From Sphingopyxis sp. CCNWLW2 (GTDB taxonomy: Bacteria; Pseudomonadota; Alphaproteobacteria; Sphingomonadales; Sphingomonadaceae), in NCBI RefSeq assembly GCF_037095755.1, contig NZ_JBAWKJ010000003.1:310001-374000 (forward strand): DNA of 64,000 nt. The letters run 5' to 3'. The notes under the pieces were generated by a model. The model was not told where the DNA came from. It searched no databases and was given only the letters and a program-made list of their open reading frames with translations. This document shows positions 1 through 9,662 of the stretch, piece by piece (within the stretch, counting starts at the first letter, position 1; the number at the start of each line of letters is the position of its first letter). Made by a program: the position numbers and the translations under genes.

Positions 1-344
1 TTCATCACGATGGGTTCGCGGAAGACGACACCGCCCAGGATGTTGCGGATCGTGCCGTTCGGCGACTTCCACATCTTCTTCAGGCCGAATTCCTCGACGC
101 GCGCTTCGTCGGGGGTGATCGTCGCGCACTTCACGCCGACGCCATGCTTCTTGATCGCGTTCGCGGCCTCGACGGTGATCTTATCGTCGGTGCGGTCGCG
201 TTCCTCGATGCCGAGGTCGTAATAATGAAGATCGATGTCGAGATAGGGAAGGATCAGCCGCTCGCGGATCCACTGCCAGATGATCCGGGTCATTTCGTCG
301 CCGTCGAGTTCGACGACCGGGTTGGCTACCTTGATCTTGCCCAT
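1..344 (-). CDS. icd: NADP-dependent isocitrate dehydrogenase, N-terminal part (runs off the window)
   Basis: The first 114 residues of an isocitrate dehydrogenase of the monomer-length dimeric type (family length about 405). It oxidatively decarboxylates isocitrate to 2-oxoglutarate in the TCA cycle, making NADPH in the cytoplasm. Visible hallmarks are the start [20 protein letters not shown], the conserved [10 protein letters not shown] stretch near residue 78, and the substrate-binding segment KSPNGTIRN with Ser94, Asn96 and Arg100. The ATG at 344 is the family start. It is transcribed away from psd; about 136 bases separate the two starts. The rest of the gene lies to the left of the window, so intactness cannot be judged. 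Confidence 0.95.
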   Translation of the reverse strand, partial: MGKIKVANPVVELDGDEMTRIIWQWIRERLILPYLDIDLHYYDLGIEERDRTDDKITVEAANAIKKHGVGVKCATITPDEARVEEFGLKKMWKSPNGTIRNILGGVVFREPIVM

Positions 345-414
345 GCGTTCAGCCTTTTTCCTTGGGGAGTCGGAGTTGCGAGCGCCTTAGGCAAAGCGGG
401 GCGATTGATCAACT

Positions 415-429
415 GCCGGTGGAACCGGC
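415..429. other. Small inverted repeat between icd and psd
   Basis: A perfect 6-bp inverted repeat (GCCGGT, three-base spacer, ACCGGC) lies in the 136-base divergent gap between icd and psd. It could be a small hairpin or an operator half-site pair. No promoter could be assigned with confidence here apart from a TATAGA-like hexamer about 25 bases before psd. Confidence 0.3.
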
Positions 430-480
430 CGCTCAGCTTATCCATTGTCAGTATAGAAGCTGCCCCCTAGAAGAACGGCC

Positions 481-1215
481 ATGTCCAATATCATATCCTC
501 GAACCGCCCTGGCGGCGGCATCAAATGGCACTGGCCGTCGATCCATCCCGAAGGCCGCAAATTCCTTTTGATCGCCGGTATCGTGACCCTCTGTTTCTGG
601 CTGCTCGGCTGGGAAATTCTCGGCTGGCTGATGCTGGGCGTGACATTGTGGGTCGGTGCCTTCTTTCGCGACCCGGTGCGCGTGACCCCGGCGGGGAACG
701 ACGTTATCATCGCGCCCGCCGACGGGCTGATCACCCAGATCGCCGAAGTCCCGCCGCCGCCCGAAATCTCCGGCCCCGACGGGCTGGGCGCCGCGCCGAT
801 GCTGCGCGTGTCGATTTTTATGAGCGTCTTCGACGTCCACATCAACCGAACCCCCGTCGCCGGAACGCTGCGCAAGCTCGTCTATATTCCGGGCAAATTC
901 GTGAATGCCGACCTCGACAAAGCGAGCGAGGAGAATGAGCGCCAGCATTTCGTCGTCGAGCGCGCCGACGGTGTGCGCGTCGGCTTCACCCAGATCGCCG
1001 GGCTTGTCGCACGCCGCATCATGCCCTTCGTGACGATGGGCAACGAACTCACCACCGGGCAGCGCGTCGGGCTGATCCGGTTCGGCAGCCGCGTCGATGT
1101 CTATCTGCCTGCCGGAACGGCGCCGCAGGTGCTGCTCGGCCAGCGCACGCTCGCCGGCGAAACGATCGTCGCGCGGATCGGCACCGCCGAGACGATCGAC
1201 GGGATCGGTCAATAA
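481..1215 (+). CDS. psd: Phosphatidylserine decarboxylase proenzyme
   Basis: Makes phosphatidylethanolamine from phosphatidylserine at the inner membrane. The 244-residue protein has the short, single-transmembrane architecture of the bacterial PSD family: two hydrophobic stretches at about residues 28-60, then FRDP, the [11 protein letters not shown] segment, and a self-cleavage site RFGSR where Ser203 should become the pyruvoyl group after cleavage between Gly202 and Ser203. A serine-type GS site rather than LGST is normal in this short family. It is followed after one base by pssA, the preceding pathway enzyme, so the two are almost certainly one operon and functionally paired. The ATG at 481 is preceded by an AGAAG-type ribosome site. 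Confidence 0.95.
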   Translation: MSNIISSNRPGGGIKWHWPSIHPEGRKFLLIAGIVTLCFWLLGWEILGWLMLGVTLWVGAFFRDPVRVTPAGNDVIIAPADGLITQIAEVPPPPEISGPDGLGAAPMLRVSIFMSVFDVHINRTPVAGTLRKLVYIPGKFVNADLDKASEENERQHFVVERADGVRVGFTQIAGLVARRIMPFVTMGNELTTGQRVGLIRFGSRVDVYLPAGTAPQVLLGQRTLAGETIVARIGTAETIDGIGQ

Positions 1216-1216
1216 T

Positions 1217-1990
1217 ATGACCGAGGACGAGCAGGTCATCCCCGATGCCGCGGGTCGCCGCATCGCCGGGGTCAGCCTGCGCGCCTTTGCGCCCAATGCG
1301 ATCACCATCCTCGCGCTCTGTTCGGGGCTGACCGGCGTCCGTTTTGCGATCGGCGGCGAATGGACAGCGGCGGTGACGATGATCATCGTCGCCGGGGTGC
1401 TCGACGGCATGGACGGGCGCATCGCGCGGCTGCTGCGCGCGCAGAGCAAATTCGGCGCCGAGCTCGATTCGCTGTCCGACGTGATCGCGTTCGGCGTCGC
1501 GCCGGCGATGATCCTGTTCCTCTGGTCGCTTGCCGACGCCCCCAAATTCGGCTGGACCGCGGCGCTGGCGCTCGCGGTGTGCTGTGCGCTGCGGCTCGCG
1601 CGTTTCAATTCGCGCCTCGACGCCGAATTTCAGCCGCACAAATCGGCGGGCTTTATGACCGGCATTCCGGCGCCCGCCGGCGCGGGGCTGTCGTTCGTTC
1701 CCGTCTATCTGTGGCTGGTCACGCGGAACGACCTGTTCCGCGAATGGTATGTCGTGATGCCCTGGGCGATCGCGATCGCGATGCTGATGATCTCGGCAAT
1801 TCCGACCTATAGCTGGTCGTCGATCCGCCTTCGCCGGTCGTGGCGCCTGTTCGCGCTGGCGGGGGTGGGCCTGCTCGGCGCCGCGCTCGTCACCGCGCCC
1901 TGGCAGACATTGCTCGCGGTGTGTGCGCTCTATCTGGCGATGCTGCCCTTCGGGCTTGCGAGCTACGCGAAGGTCAAGCGGCGCGGCTGA
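1217..1990 (+). CDS. pssA: CDP-diacylglycerol--serine O-phosphatidyltransferase (phosphatidylserine synthase)
   Basis: Condenses CDP-diacylglycerol with L-serine to give phosphatidylserine, the substrate of the adjacent psd product. The 257-residue integral membrane protein carries the complete CDP-alcohol phosphotransferase signature: Asp66-Gly67, Ala70-Arg71, Gly80, Asp84 and Asp88 in the D-G-x2-A-R-x8-G-x3-D-x3-D spacing. Several hydrophobic helices follow to the C-terminus. The chosen ATG lies one base after the psd stop; an upstream in-frame start at 1097 would overlap psd deeply and encodes an Arg-rich shadow sequence, so I reject it. The 3' end overlaps the convergent small gene by 17 bases. 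Confidence 0.95.
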   Translation: MTEDEQVIPDAAGRRIAGVSLRAFAPNAITILALCSGLTGVRFAIGGEWTAAVTMIIVAGVLDGMDGRIARLLRAQSKFGAELDSLSDVIAFGVAPAMILFLWSLADAPKFGWTAALALAVCCALRLARFNSRLDAEFQPHKSAGFMTGIPAPAGAGLSFVPVYLWLVTRNDLFREWYVVMPWAIAIAMLMISAIPTYSWSSIRLRRSWRLFALAGVGLLGAALVTAPWQTLLAVCALYLAMLPFGLASYAKVKRRG

Positions 1991-2234
1991 GCGCCGGTTG
2001 CATGCGTGCCGCAGCACGGATCGGGCGCGGGGCGTCGCGGCGCGCCGACGAGCGGCGCAGCGTCATCTTTTGCGGAAGGGGCCCCGACTGCGGGGCGGTT
2101 TCGGCCGGGAAGGCGCCGTCGCCGAGCAGCGCCGAGAGAATCGCATTCTCGTTATTCTTGAGCATGGCCAGGATCACCGTGACGCCGAGACCGGCGGCGA
2201 GAGCGAAGAGGAGAGCGGCAGCGACCTGAACCAT
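1974..2234 (-). CDS. Small membrane-anchored protein of unknown function, candidate SOS gene
   Basis: An 86-residue protein, not recognised as a named family. It begins MVQVAAALLFALAAGLGVTV, a single strongly hydrophobic helix at about residues 3-24, followed by a short acidic/polar stretch and a basic C-terminal half rich in Arg (residues 58-80). The ATG at 2234 is preceded by AAAGGACAAG, a good ribosome site, which fixes the start; longer in-frame versions would run through the promoter region. A perfect alphaproteobacterial LexA box lies 75 bases upstream. Its size, single membrane helix and SOS-like promoter resemble small SOS-induced division inhibitors such as Caulobacter SidA, but no sequence homology to SidA is claimed. 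Confidence 0.7.
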   Translation of the reverse strand: MVQVAAALLFALAAGLGVTVILAMLKNNENAILSALLGDGAFPAETAPQSGPLPQKMTLRRSSARRDAPRPIRAAARMQPALSRAA

Positions 2235-2308
2235 GATCTTGTCCTTTCGGCTTCTGTGTGCGAAACCTTTGTTGACCAGCGACGGTTTCGTTGAACTTTT
2301 CGTTCCAT

Positions 2309-2323
2309 GTTCTTGTTTTGTTC
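2309..2323 (-). promoter_or_regulatory. LexA (SOS) box, direct-repeat type
   Basis: Exact GTTC-N7-GTTC on the plus strand, which reads GAAC-N7-GAAC toward the small membrane protein that starts at 2234. A further GTTC at 2302-2305 extends the array. This is the established LexA-binding sequence of alphaproteobacteria. It is 75 bases from the start of the minus-strand gene and about 235 bases from rpsB, so the small gene is the likely target. A TTGAGA-like -35 overlaps the box on the minus strand. Confidence 0.65.
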
Positions 2324-2424
2324 TCAACACTTTTGCGACGAACGGAGTCGTTTTGTCGCCGAGTTGAGTCTGGGGCCGCGCCTCGGTTGTGTCCCCATTG
2401 AACGCGAAAAGGCACGCACGCCCC

Positions 2425-2451
2425 TTGCTTTTGGCGGCCAAGGCGGCTAAC
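2425..2451 (+). promoter_or_regulatory. Putative rpsB promoter
   Basis: TTGCTT at 2425-2430 and GCTAAC at 2446-2451, separated by 15 bases, about 105 bases before rpsB. The same layout (TTGC.. , 15-base spacer, G-C/T-TA) recurs before rpmE, which supports it as a housekeeping promoter type. No experimental support; position is inferred from pattern only. The remainder of the 323-base gap 2235-2557 holds the LexA box and an untranslated leader. Confidence 0.4.
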
Positions 2452-2557
2452 GGCCCGCCCATTCCACATGGAAGGCGCACATAAACCGGTGCCGGATCGT
2501 CCGCTTGCGGGCCTTCGGTTCTTGCTTTCCAGAGGACCAACCGGAAGGAGAAAGACT

Positions 2558-3415
<858 letters not shown>

Positions 3416-3427
3416 TCGCTCTCGGGC

Positions 3428-3468
3428 ATGACGGGGCGGCGCGGCAAGGCCCACGCCGTCCCTGTCAT
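3428..3468 (+). terminator. Hairpin between rpsB and tsf
   Basis: Bases 3428-3441 pair with 3454-3468 in a 14-bp stem with one bulged base and one G-U pair, with a 12-base loop. No strong U-run follows, so it may be an attenuator or an mRNA processing/stability element rather than a full terminator; it could adjust S2 versus EF-Ts expression. Confidence 0.45.
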
Positions 3469-3547
3469 CCCTTTGACTTATCGCCCCGCCATGCGCGCGG
3501 GCGTCCCGCGGGCCAGATGGGCTCGCCCCTTTTGAAAGGATTTTTCC

Positions 3548-4474
3548 ATGGCTGAAATTACGGCCGCTCTCGTCAAGGAACTGCGCGACCGCACGGGCGC
3601 AGGCATGATGGACTGCAAAAAGGCGCTCGCCGAAAACAACGGTGACATCGAAGCGTCGATCGACTGGCTGCGCACCAAGGGCCTCGCCGCCGCCGCCAAG
3701 AAGGCCGGCCGCGTCGCCGCCGAAGGCCTCGTTGGCGTCGCCACCGACGGCACGCGCGGCGCGATGGTCGAAGTTAACAGCGAAACCGACTTCGTCGGCA
3801 AGAATGAGCAGTTCCAGCTATTCGTCCGCGACGTGACGCAGGTCGCGCTCGCCGGCAATATCTCGGACATCGAGGCGCTCGCCGCTGCGGCCTATCCGGG
3901 CGGTGAAACCGTCGCCGAGAAGCTGACCAGCAACATCGCGACGATCGGTGAAAACCAGTCGCTGCGCCGCAGCGTCATCGTCTCGGTGAACTCGGGCGTC
4001 GTCACGGGCTATGTCCACAACGCCGCCGCACCCGGCATGGGCAAGATCGGCGTGCTCGTCGCGCTCGAATCGACCGCCGGTGCCGACGTTCTCGAACCGC
4101 TGGGCAAGCAGCTCGCGATGCACGTCGCCGCAGCGAACCCGCTGGCGCTGAACGGCGACGACCTCGACGCCGACCTCGTCGCCCGCGAACGCGCGATCGC
4201 CGAGGAAAAGGCTGCCCAGTCGGGCAAGCCCGCCGACATCGTTTCGAAGATGGTGGATGGTTCGATCGCGAAGTTCCGCAAGGAAAACGCGCTGCTGTCG
4301 CAGCTGTTCGTGATGGACGGCAAGACTCCGGTCGCCGAAGTCGTCGCCGCAGCCGGCAAGGATGTCGGCGCGGACGTGACGCTCAAGGCTTTCGTCCGCT
4401 TCCAGCTCGGTGAAGGCATCGAGAAGGAAGAAAGCGATTTCGCGGCGGAAGTCGCAGCCGTCGCTGGCGTTTAA
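3548..4474 (+). CDS. tsf: Elongation factor Ts
   Basis: Guanine-nucleotide exchange factor that regenerates EF-Tu-GTP in the cytoplasm. 308 residues, the usual alphaproteobacterial length. The N-terminal UBA-like domain is clear ([19 protein letters not shown] at about residues 9-27), followed by the core region with the conserved SETDFVGKN segment at about residue 77 and the long dimerization/coiled region. AAAGGA lies 10 bases before the ATG. It follows rpsB after a 132-base gap with a hairpin and precedes pyrH, the standard order. Confidence 0.98.
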   Translation: MAEITAALVKELRDRTGAGMMDCKKALAENNGDIEASIDWLRTKGLAAAAKKAGRVAAEGLVGVATDGTRGAMVEVNSETDFVGKNEQFQLFVRDVTQVALAGNISDIEALAAAAYPGGETVAEKLTSNIATIGENQSLRRSVIVSVNSGVVTGYVHNAAAPGMGKIGVLVALESTAGADVLEPLGKQLAMHVAAANPLALNGDDLDADLVARERAIAEEKAAQSGKPADIVSKMVDGSIAKFRKENALLSQLFVMDGKTPVAEVVAAAGKDVGADVTLKAFVRFQLGEGIEKEESDFAAEVAAVAGV

Positions 4475-4486
4475 AAAAGAAGATTC

Positions 4487-4513
4487 GGATTGCCGCGTTC
4501 ATCGCGGTAGTCC
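4487..4513 (+). terminator. First of two tandem hairpins after tsf
   Basis: An 11-bp stem (4487-4497 with 4503-4513, two G-U pairs) and a five-base loop, 12 bases after the tsf stop. It is immediately followed by a second, stronger hairpin. Confidence 0.5.
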
Positions 4514-4520
4514 GCTTGGC

Positions 4521-4554
4521 AATGGCGCGTGCCCGCTCTAGGGTGCGCGCCATT
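4521..4554 (+). terminator. Second tandem hairpin between tsf and pyrH
   Basis: A 14-bp stem (4521-4534 with 4541-4554) with only two G-U pairs and a six-base loop. A short mixed tail rather than a U-run follows, so termination may be partial. Placed 35 bases before pyrH, it probably separates the abundant ribosomal-type transcript from the less abundant pyrH-frr-uppS transcript. Confidence 0.55.
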
Positions 4555-4589
4555 CGCTTATTCATCGATTACATAAGGTTCCCCCGATC

Positions 4590-5312
4590 ATGGCTCTGCC
4601 CGGCATGAAACGTATTCTGCTGAAACTGTCGGGCGAGGCGCTGATGGGCTCCAGCCCGTTCGGCATCGATCCCGAAACCGTCGCGAGCATGGCCGCCGAG
4701 GTCAAGGAAGCCAAAGGTCGCGGGCTCGAAATCTGCCTCGTCATCGGCGGCGGCAATATCTTTCGCGGCATGGCGGGCGCCGCCAAGGGCATGGACCGCG
4801 CGCAGGCCGACTATATGGGCATGCTCGCCACCGTGATGAACGCGCTCGCGATGCAGAATGCGCTCGAACAGCTCGGCGTCGAAACGCGCGTCCAGTCGGC
4901 GATCGAGATGGACAAGGTGTGCGAGCCGGTGATCCGCCGCCGCGCCGAGCGCCATATGGAAAAGGGCCGCGTGGTGATCTTCGCTGCCGGTGTCGGTGCG
5001 CCTTATTTCACGACCGACAGCGGCGCCGCGCTCCGCGCCGCCGAAATGAAGTGCGACGCGCTGCTCAAGGGCACCAGCGTCGACGGCGTCTACAACGCCG
5101 ATCCCAAAAAGGATCCGACCGCGGTCCGTTACGATACGCTGAGCTATGACCGCGTCCTCGCCGACAATCTGAAGGTGATGGACGCGAGCGCGGTCGCGCT
5201 CTGCCGCGACAATCATATCCCGATCGTCGTGTTCAACATCCGCGAACCCGGCAATCTGGCGCGCGTGCTGGCGGGCGAGGGTGTTTCGACCATCGTCGGC
5301 GACGCGGCCTGA
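4590..5312 (+). CDS. pyrH: Uridylate kinase (UMP kinase)
   Basis: Phosphorylates UMP to UDP with ATP; hexameric bacterial enzyme of the amino-acid-kinase fold, unrelated to eukaryotic UMP kinases. The 240-residue product shows the phosphate-binding KLSGEALMG near residue 12, GGGNIFRG near residue 52, and the [12 protein letters not shown] region with downstream [13 protein letters not shown] typical of the family. The ATG at 4590 is used; an internal ATG five codons later would remove only a short tail. It sits between tsf and frr in the canonical order. Confidence 0.97.
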   Translation: MALPGMKRILLKLSGEALMGSSPFGIDPETVASMAAEVKEAKGRGLEICLVIGGGNIFRGMAGAAKGMDRAQADYMGMLATVMNALAMQNALEQLGVETRVQSAIEMDKVCEPVIRRRAERHMEKGRVVIFAAGVGAPYFTTDSGAALRAAEMKCDALLKGTSVDGVYNADPKKDPTAVRYDTLSYDRVLADNLKVMDASAVALCRDNHIPIVVFNIREPGNLARVLAGEGVSTIVGDAA

Positions 5313-5335
5313 CAAGAATAGAAGAGGAAAAGACG

Positions 5336-5890
5336 ATGGCGAAATATGACAAGGCCGACCTCGAACGCCGCATGCACGGCGCGGTCGAAGCGCTGAAGAG
5401 CGACCTTTCGGGCCTCCGCACCGGCCGCGCGCATACCGCGCTGCTCGATCCGGTGACGGTCGAGGTCTATGGCAGCCACATGCCGCTGAACCAGGTCGCC
5501 TCGGTCAGCGCCCCCGAACCGCGCATGCTGTCGGTGCAGGTGTGGGACAAGTCGAACGTCGGCCCGGTCGACAAGGCGATCCGCTCGGCGGGCCTTGGGC
5601 TCAACCCGATCGTCGACGGCCAGATGCTGCGCCTGCCGATCCCCGAAATGACGCAGGAGCGCCGCAAGGAGCTGTCGAAGCTCGCCGGCCAATATGCCGA
5701 AAAGGCGCGCATCGCGGTGCGCAACGTCCGCCGCGACGGCATGGACAATCTGAAGGCCGACGAGAATAAGAAGGAAATCAGCGAGGACGAGCGCAAGCGC
5801 CACGAAACCGAGGTGCAGAAGCTGACCGACGCGACGATCGCCGAACTCGACGCCGCCGCGGCCGCCAAGGAAAAGGAAATCCTGGGCTAG
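5336..5890 (+). CDS. frr: Ribosome recycling factor
   Basis: With EF-G it splits post-termination ribosomes. 184 residues, the exact usual length (about 185). Recognisable landmarks are [20 protein letters not shown] near residue 24, the central loop with [21 protein letters not shown], and the C-terminal helix with [30 protein letters not shown] ribosome site precedes the ATG. It follows pyrH by 23 bases and is co-directional with uppS. Confidence 0.98.
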   Translation: MAKYDKADLERRMHGAVEALKSDLSGLRTGRAHTALLDPVTVEVYGSHMPLNQVASVSAPEPRMLSVQVWDKSNVGPVDKAIRSAGLGLNPIVDGQMLRLPIPEMTQERRKELSKLAGQYAEKARIAVRNVRRDGMDNLKADENKKEISEDERKRHETEVQKLTDATIAELDAAAAAKEKEILG

Positions 5891-5924
5891 TGGATCGGTC
5901 GGTTTTCGGGACCCTGTGCAGACC

Positions 5925-6617
<693 letters not shown>

Positions 6618-6620
6618 TTC

Positions 6621-7298
6621 ATGGCGGCAGCGGGCAAATCGGACCTGTGGGTGCGGATCGGGTCGGCGATCGTCCTGTTTGCGATCGCGGGCACTGCGCT
6701 TTGGTTCGGAGGGCTCGCTTTCGGTCTGCTGCTCCTCGTCGGCGGGGCGCTTGTCCTCGTCGAATGGTTCGCGCTGGTTCGCGCAATGACCCTCGGCGGC
6801 GGCACAAAAACCGCACTCAACCTGCTCGGTCCGATCCTCGTTCTCGGCGCGATGGCGGGGCTCTGGTTCATCCGCGACCATCTTGGCATGACCGCCGCGC
6901 TGTGGGTTTTCGGGATGGTCTGGGCGACCGACATCGGCGCCTATTTCGCCGGCCGCGCCTTTGGCGGCGCGCGCCTCGCACCCAAAATCAGCCCGTCGAA
7001 GACCTGGTCGGGCCTGATCGGCGGTATGGTCGCCGCGCTGATCGCCAGCGCCACCATTGGCGACCGCGCGGGCATCGTCGGCGTGCCTTTGTGGATCGGT
7101 CTGTTCATGGGGCTGCTCGCGCAGCTTGGCGACCTCGCGCAAAGCTGGATGAAGCGCCGCGCGGGGGTCAAGGATTCGGGCAAGCTCATCCCCGGCCACG
7201 GCGGCCTGTTCGACCGCGTCGACGGCGTGCTGCCGGTGGCGCTGCTGCTCGGCGCGCTTGCCTTCGTTGGCCAGATCGCCGTGCGGGCGGCGGGTTGA
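6621..7298 (+). CDS. cdsA: Phosphatidate cytidylyltransferase (CDP-diglyceride synthase)
   Basis: Makes CDP-diacylglycerol from phosphatidic acid and CTP, the substrate of PssA. The 225-residue polytopic membrane protein has the family C-terminal signature spanning SPSKTWSGLIGG and GDLAQSWMKRRAGVKDSGKL followed by PGHGGLFDRVDG. It is shorter than E. coli CdsA (285) because of fewer N-terminal helices, normal in alphaproteobacteria. Three bases separate it from uppS, one from dxr. Confidence 0.95.
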   Translation: MAAAGKSDLWVRIGSAIVLFAIAGTALWFGGLAFGLLLLVGGALVLVEWFALVRAMTLGGGTKTALNLLGPILVLGAMAGLWFIRDHLGMTAALWVFGMVWATDIGAYFAGRAFGGARLAPKISPSKTWSGLIGGMVAALIASATIGDRAGIVGVPLWIGLFMGLLAQLGDLAQSWMKRRAGVKDSGKLIPGHGGLFDRVDGVLPVALLLGALAFVGQIAVRAAG

Positions 7299-7299
7299 G

Positions 7300-8466
7300 A
7301 TGACGCAGCGCCGCCTCTCGCTGTTCGGCGCCACCGGATCGGTCGGGCAATCGACCCTCGATCTGGTGCGGCGCGACGGCGAGGCTTGGGCTATCGGTGT
7401 GCTGACCGCGAACAGCGACGTCGCTGAACTCACGAAGCTCGCGAAGGAATTTCGCCCCGATATCGCGGTGATCGCCGACGACGCGCGCTATGGCGAACTC
7501 GCCGAGGCGCTGGCCGGCACCGGGATCGAAGTAGCGGCGGGCGCCGAAGCGCTTGTCGAAGCGGCGCAGCGACCCACCGACCTCGTCATGGCGGCGATCG
7601 TCGGCACCGCGGGGCTCGCGCCGACGATGGCGGCGCTTGCCGCCGGATACGATGTCGCGCTCGCCAACAAGGAAGCGCTCGTGTCGTCGGGCGAACTGAT
7701 GACCGCGGTGGCGCGCACGTCGGGCGCGACGATCCTGCCCGTCGACAGCGAGCATAATGCGATTTTCCAGTGCCTCGCGGGCGGGCGCATCGATCAGGTG
7801 CGCCGCATCATCCTGACCGCGAGCGGGGGCCCGTTCCGCACGATGAGCGCCGACGATATGGCGCGCGTCACCCCGGCACAGGCGGTGGCGCACCCCAACT
7901 GGTCGATGGGCGCGAAGATCAGCGTCGATTCGGCGACGATGATGAACAAGGGGCTCGAGCTGATCGAGGCGCATCATCTGTTCCCCGTCGGGCTCGATCG
8001 CATCGAAATCCTCGTCCACCCGCAATCGGTGATCCACAGCCTCGTCGAATATATCGACTGTTCGACGCTGGCGCAGCTCGGCTCGCCCGACATGCGCATC
8101 CCGATCAGCAGCGCGCTCGCCTGGCCGCAGCGGATGGCGACGCCGTGCGCGCCGCTCGACCTCGCCAGCATCGCGCGGCTCGATTTCGAGGCGCCCGACG
8201 AGGTCCGCTTCCCCGCGACCGCGCTCTGCCGCGCCGCGATCGCCGAGGGCGGCGCGCGCCCCGCGCAGCTCAACGCAGCGAACGAGGTGGCGGTCGCCGC
8301 CTTCCTCGCGGGGCGCATTTCCTTCCCCGCGATCGTCGATACGGTGCGCCGCGTGATCGATGCCGACGCCCCGGCCGTGCCTGCATCGCTTCAGGACATA
8401 TTCAGCGTCGATGCGGCATCCCGCGCGGCTGCTCAGCATTTTGTGGACCAATATGAACATGCCTGA
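7300..8466 (+). CDS. dxr: 1-deoxy-D-xylulose 5-phosphate reductoisomerase
   Basis: Second step of the MEP isoprenoid pathway: DXP to MEP with NADPH, in the cytoplasm. 388 residues. The NADPH site FGATGSVGQSTLDLV starts at residue 7; NKEALVSSGE, the metal-binding DSEHNAIFQCL, the GGPFRT flexible loop and HPNWSMGAKISVDSATMMNKGLE follow in order. The ATG at 7300 lies one base after the cdsA stop, giving tight coupling; an upstream in-frame start within cdsA is rejected. Its end overlaps the rseP start by 14 bases. Confidence 0.97.
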   Translation: MTQRRLSLFGATGSVGQSTLDLVRRDGEAWAIGVLTANSDVAELTKLAKEFRPDIAVIADDARYGELAEALAGTGIEVAAGAEALVEAAQRPTDLVMAAIVGTAGLAPTMAALAAGYDVALANKEALVSSGELMTAVARTSGATILPVDSEHNAIFQCLAGGRIDQVRRIILTASGGPFRTMSADDMARVTPAQAVAHPNWSMGAKISVDSATMMNKGLELIEAHHLFPVGLDRIEILVHPQSVIHSLVEYIDCSTLAQLGSPDMRIPISSALAWPQRMATPCAPLDLASIARLDFEAPDEVRFPATALCRAAIAEGGARPAQLNAANEVAVAAFLAGRISFPAIVDTVRRVIDADAPAVPASLQDIFSVDAASRAAAQHFVDQYEHA

Positions 8467-9589
8467 TGTGCCGCTTTGGCTTTATTTCGTCGCTTTTCTC
8501 GCGGTGCTGGGGCCGCTCGTCTTCGTACACGAATATGGCCACTATATCGTCGGCCGCTGGTGCGGGGTGAAGGCTGACACCTTCTCGATCGGTTTCGGGC
8601 GCAAGATCCTCGGCTGGACCGACAAGCGCGGCACCGAATGGAAGATCGGCTGGCTGCCCCTAGGCGGCTATGTCCAGTTCGCGGGCGACCGCGATGCGGT
8701 CAGCCAGCCCGATGCCGATTGGCAGGCGCTGCCCGCCGAGCAGAGGTCGCACACCTTCCCCGCGCAGCCGGTGTGGAAGCGCGCGCTGATCGTCCTCGCG
8801 GGACCCGTGACCAACTTCCTGTTCGCCATCCTGATCTTTGCGGCCTTTGCGATGGTTTACGGCGTCGGCCGTACCCCGCCCGTGATCGGAAAGGTAGACG
8901 CCGGACGACCGGCAGCCGAGGCTGGCCTGCTCGCCGGTGATCGCATCCTGTCGATCGATGGGCGCCCTATCGAACTGTTCATCGACATTCAAAGCGCCGT
9001 CTCCTTCAATCTTGCGAAGCCTGCGGAACTGGTCGTCGAGCGGGGCGGCGAGCGTTTTACGCTGACGCTCAAGCCGCAAATGATTACCGAGACCGATCCT
9101 TTCGGGAACAAGTCGCAGCGTGCAATCCTCGGGGTTCGGCCCGCAAAGCCTGTCTATACGGCAGTCGGCCCGGTCGAGGCGCTAGGTGTGGGAGTCGATC
9201 GGACAGCCACAATGGTTCGCCTGACCGCTTCGATCATGCAGCAGTTTCTGACCGGTCAGCGTTCGATCAAGGAAATGGGCGGCCCGGTAAAGATCGCCAA
9301 GGCGTCGGGGGAGGCGGCGTCGCTGGGGATCGAAGACCTGATCCTGTTCACCGCCTTCATTTCCATCAATCTGGGGTTCATCAATCTCTTGCCATTGCCG
9401 ATGCTCGATGGCGGTCATCTGGCCTTTTACGCCTATGAAGCGATCCGGCGCCGCCCCGCGCCGCCGCAGGCGCAGGAATGGGCGTTCCGATTCGGCTTTG
9501 CGGCCATCGTGACCCTTATGCTGGTCGTGACTTTCAACGATTTGGGCTCAATTGGCGTGTGGGACAGGATCGCCCGCTTGATTGGCTAG
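8453..9589 (+). CDS. rseP: Site-2 zinc metalloprotease RseP (regulated intramembrane proteolysis)
   Basis: Inner-membrane protease that cleaves anti-sigma factors or leftover signal peptides. 378 residues. The zinc motif HEYGH is at residues 26-30 in the first membrane helix; the third ligand motif lies near the C-terminus in NLLPLPMLDGGHL. One PDZ domain (about residues 130-200) is visible with GLLAGDRILSIDGRPI; E. coli RseP has two. The start ATG at 8453 overlaps dxr by 14 bases; another ATG two codons on is equally possible. The neighbour bamA fits a role in envelope maintenance. Confidence 0.95.
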   Translation: MNMPDVPLWLYFVAFLAVLGPLVFVHEYGHYIVGRWCGVKADTFSIGFGRKILGWTDKRGTEWKIGWLPLGGYVQFAGDRDAVSQPDADWQALPAEQRSHTFPAQPVWKRALIVLAGPVTNFLFAILIFAAFAMVYGVGRTPPVIGKVDAGRPAAEAGLLAGDRILSIDGRPIELFIDIQSAVSFNLAKPAELVVERGGERFTLTLKPQMITETDPFGNKSQRAILGVRPAKPVYTAVGPVEALGVGVDRTATMVRLTASIMQQFLTGQRSIKEMGGPVKIAKASGEAASLGIEDLILFTAFISINLGFINLLPLPMLDGGHLAFYAYEAIRRRPAPPQAQEWAFRFGFAAIVTLMLVVTFNDLGSIGVWDRIARLIG

Positions 9590-9616
9590 CGAGTCTGGGG
9601 CAGGGAGTGGCGCACG

Positions 9617-9636
9617 AACCCGCGGTCAGGCGGGTT
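9617..9636 (+). terminator. Hairpin in the rseP-bamA gap
   Basis: A 7-bp perfect stem AACCCGC / GCGGGTT with a six-base loop, followed by a T-rich stretch (GCTTTTGAGTTATTTTTTC), 26 bases before the bamA ATG. The T-run makes it a plausible weak intrinsic terminator or attenuator, or it may serve to set bamA translation. Confidence 0.45.
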
Positions 9637-9662
9637 TGTCGCTTTTGAGTTATTTTTTCGGG

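Noticed and set aside
1049..2017. Minus-strand open frame opposite pssA
   Set aside because: Arg-rich shadow without domain or start signal.
2468..2557. N-terminal extension of rpsB from an in-frame ATG at 2468
   Set aside because: S2 starts at the conserved MAAP-type N-terminus at 2558, which has a strong ribosome site; the extension would fall within the leader.
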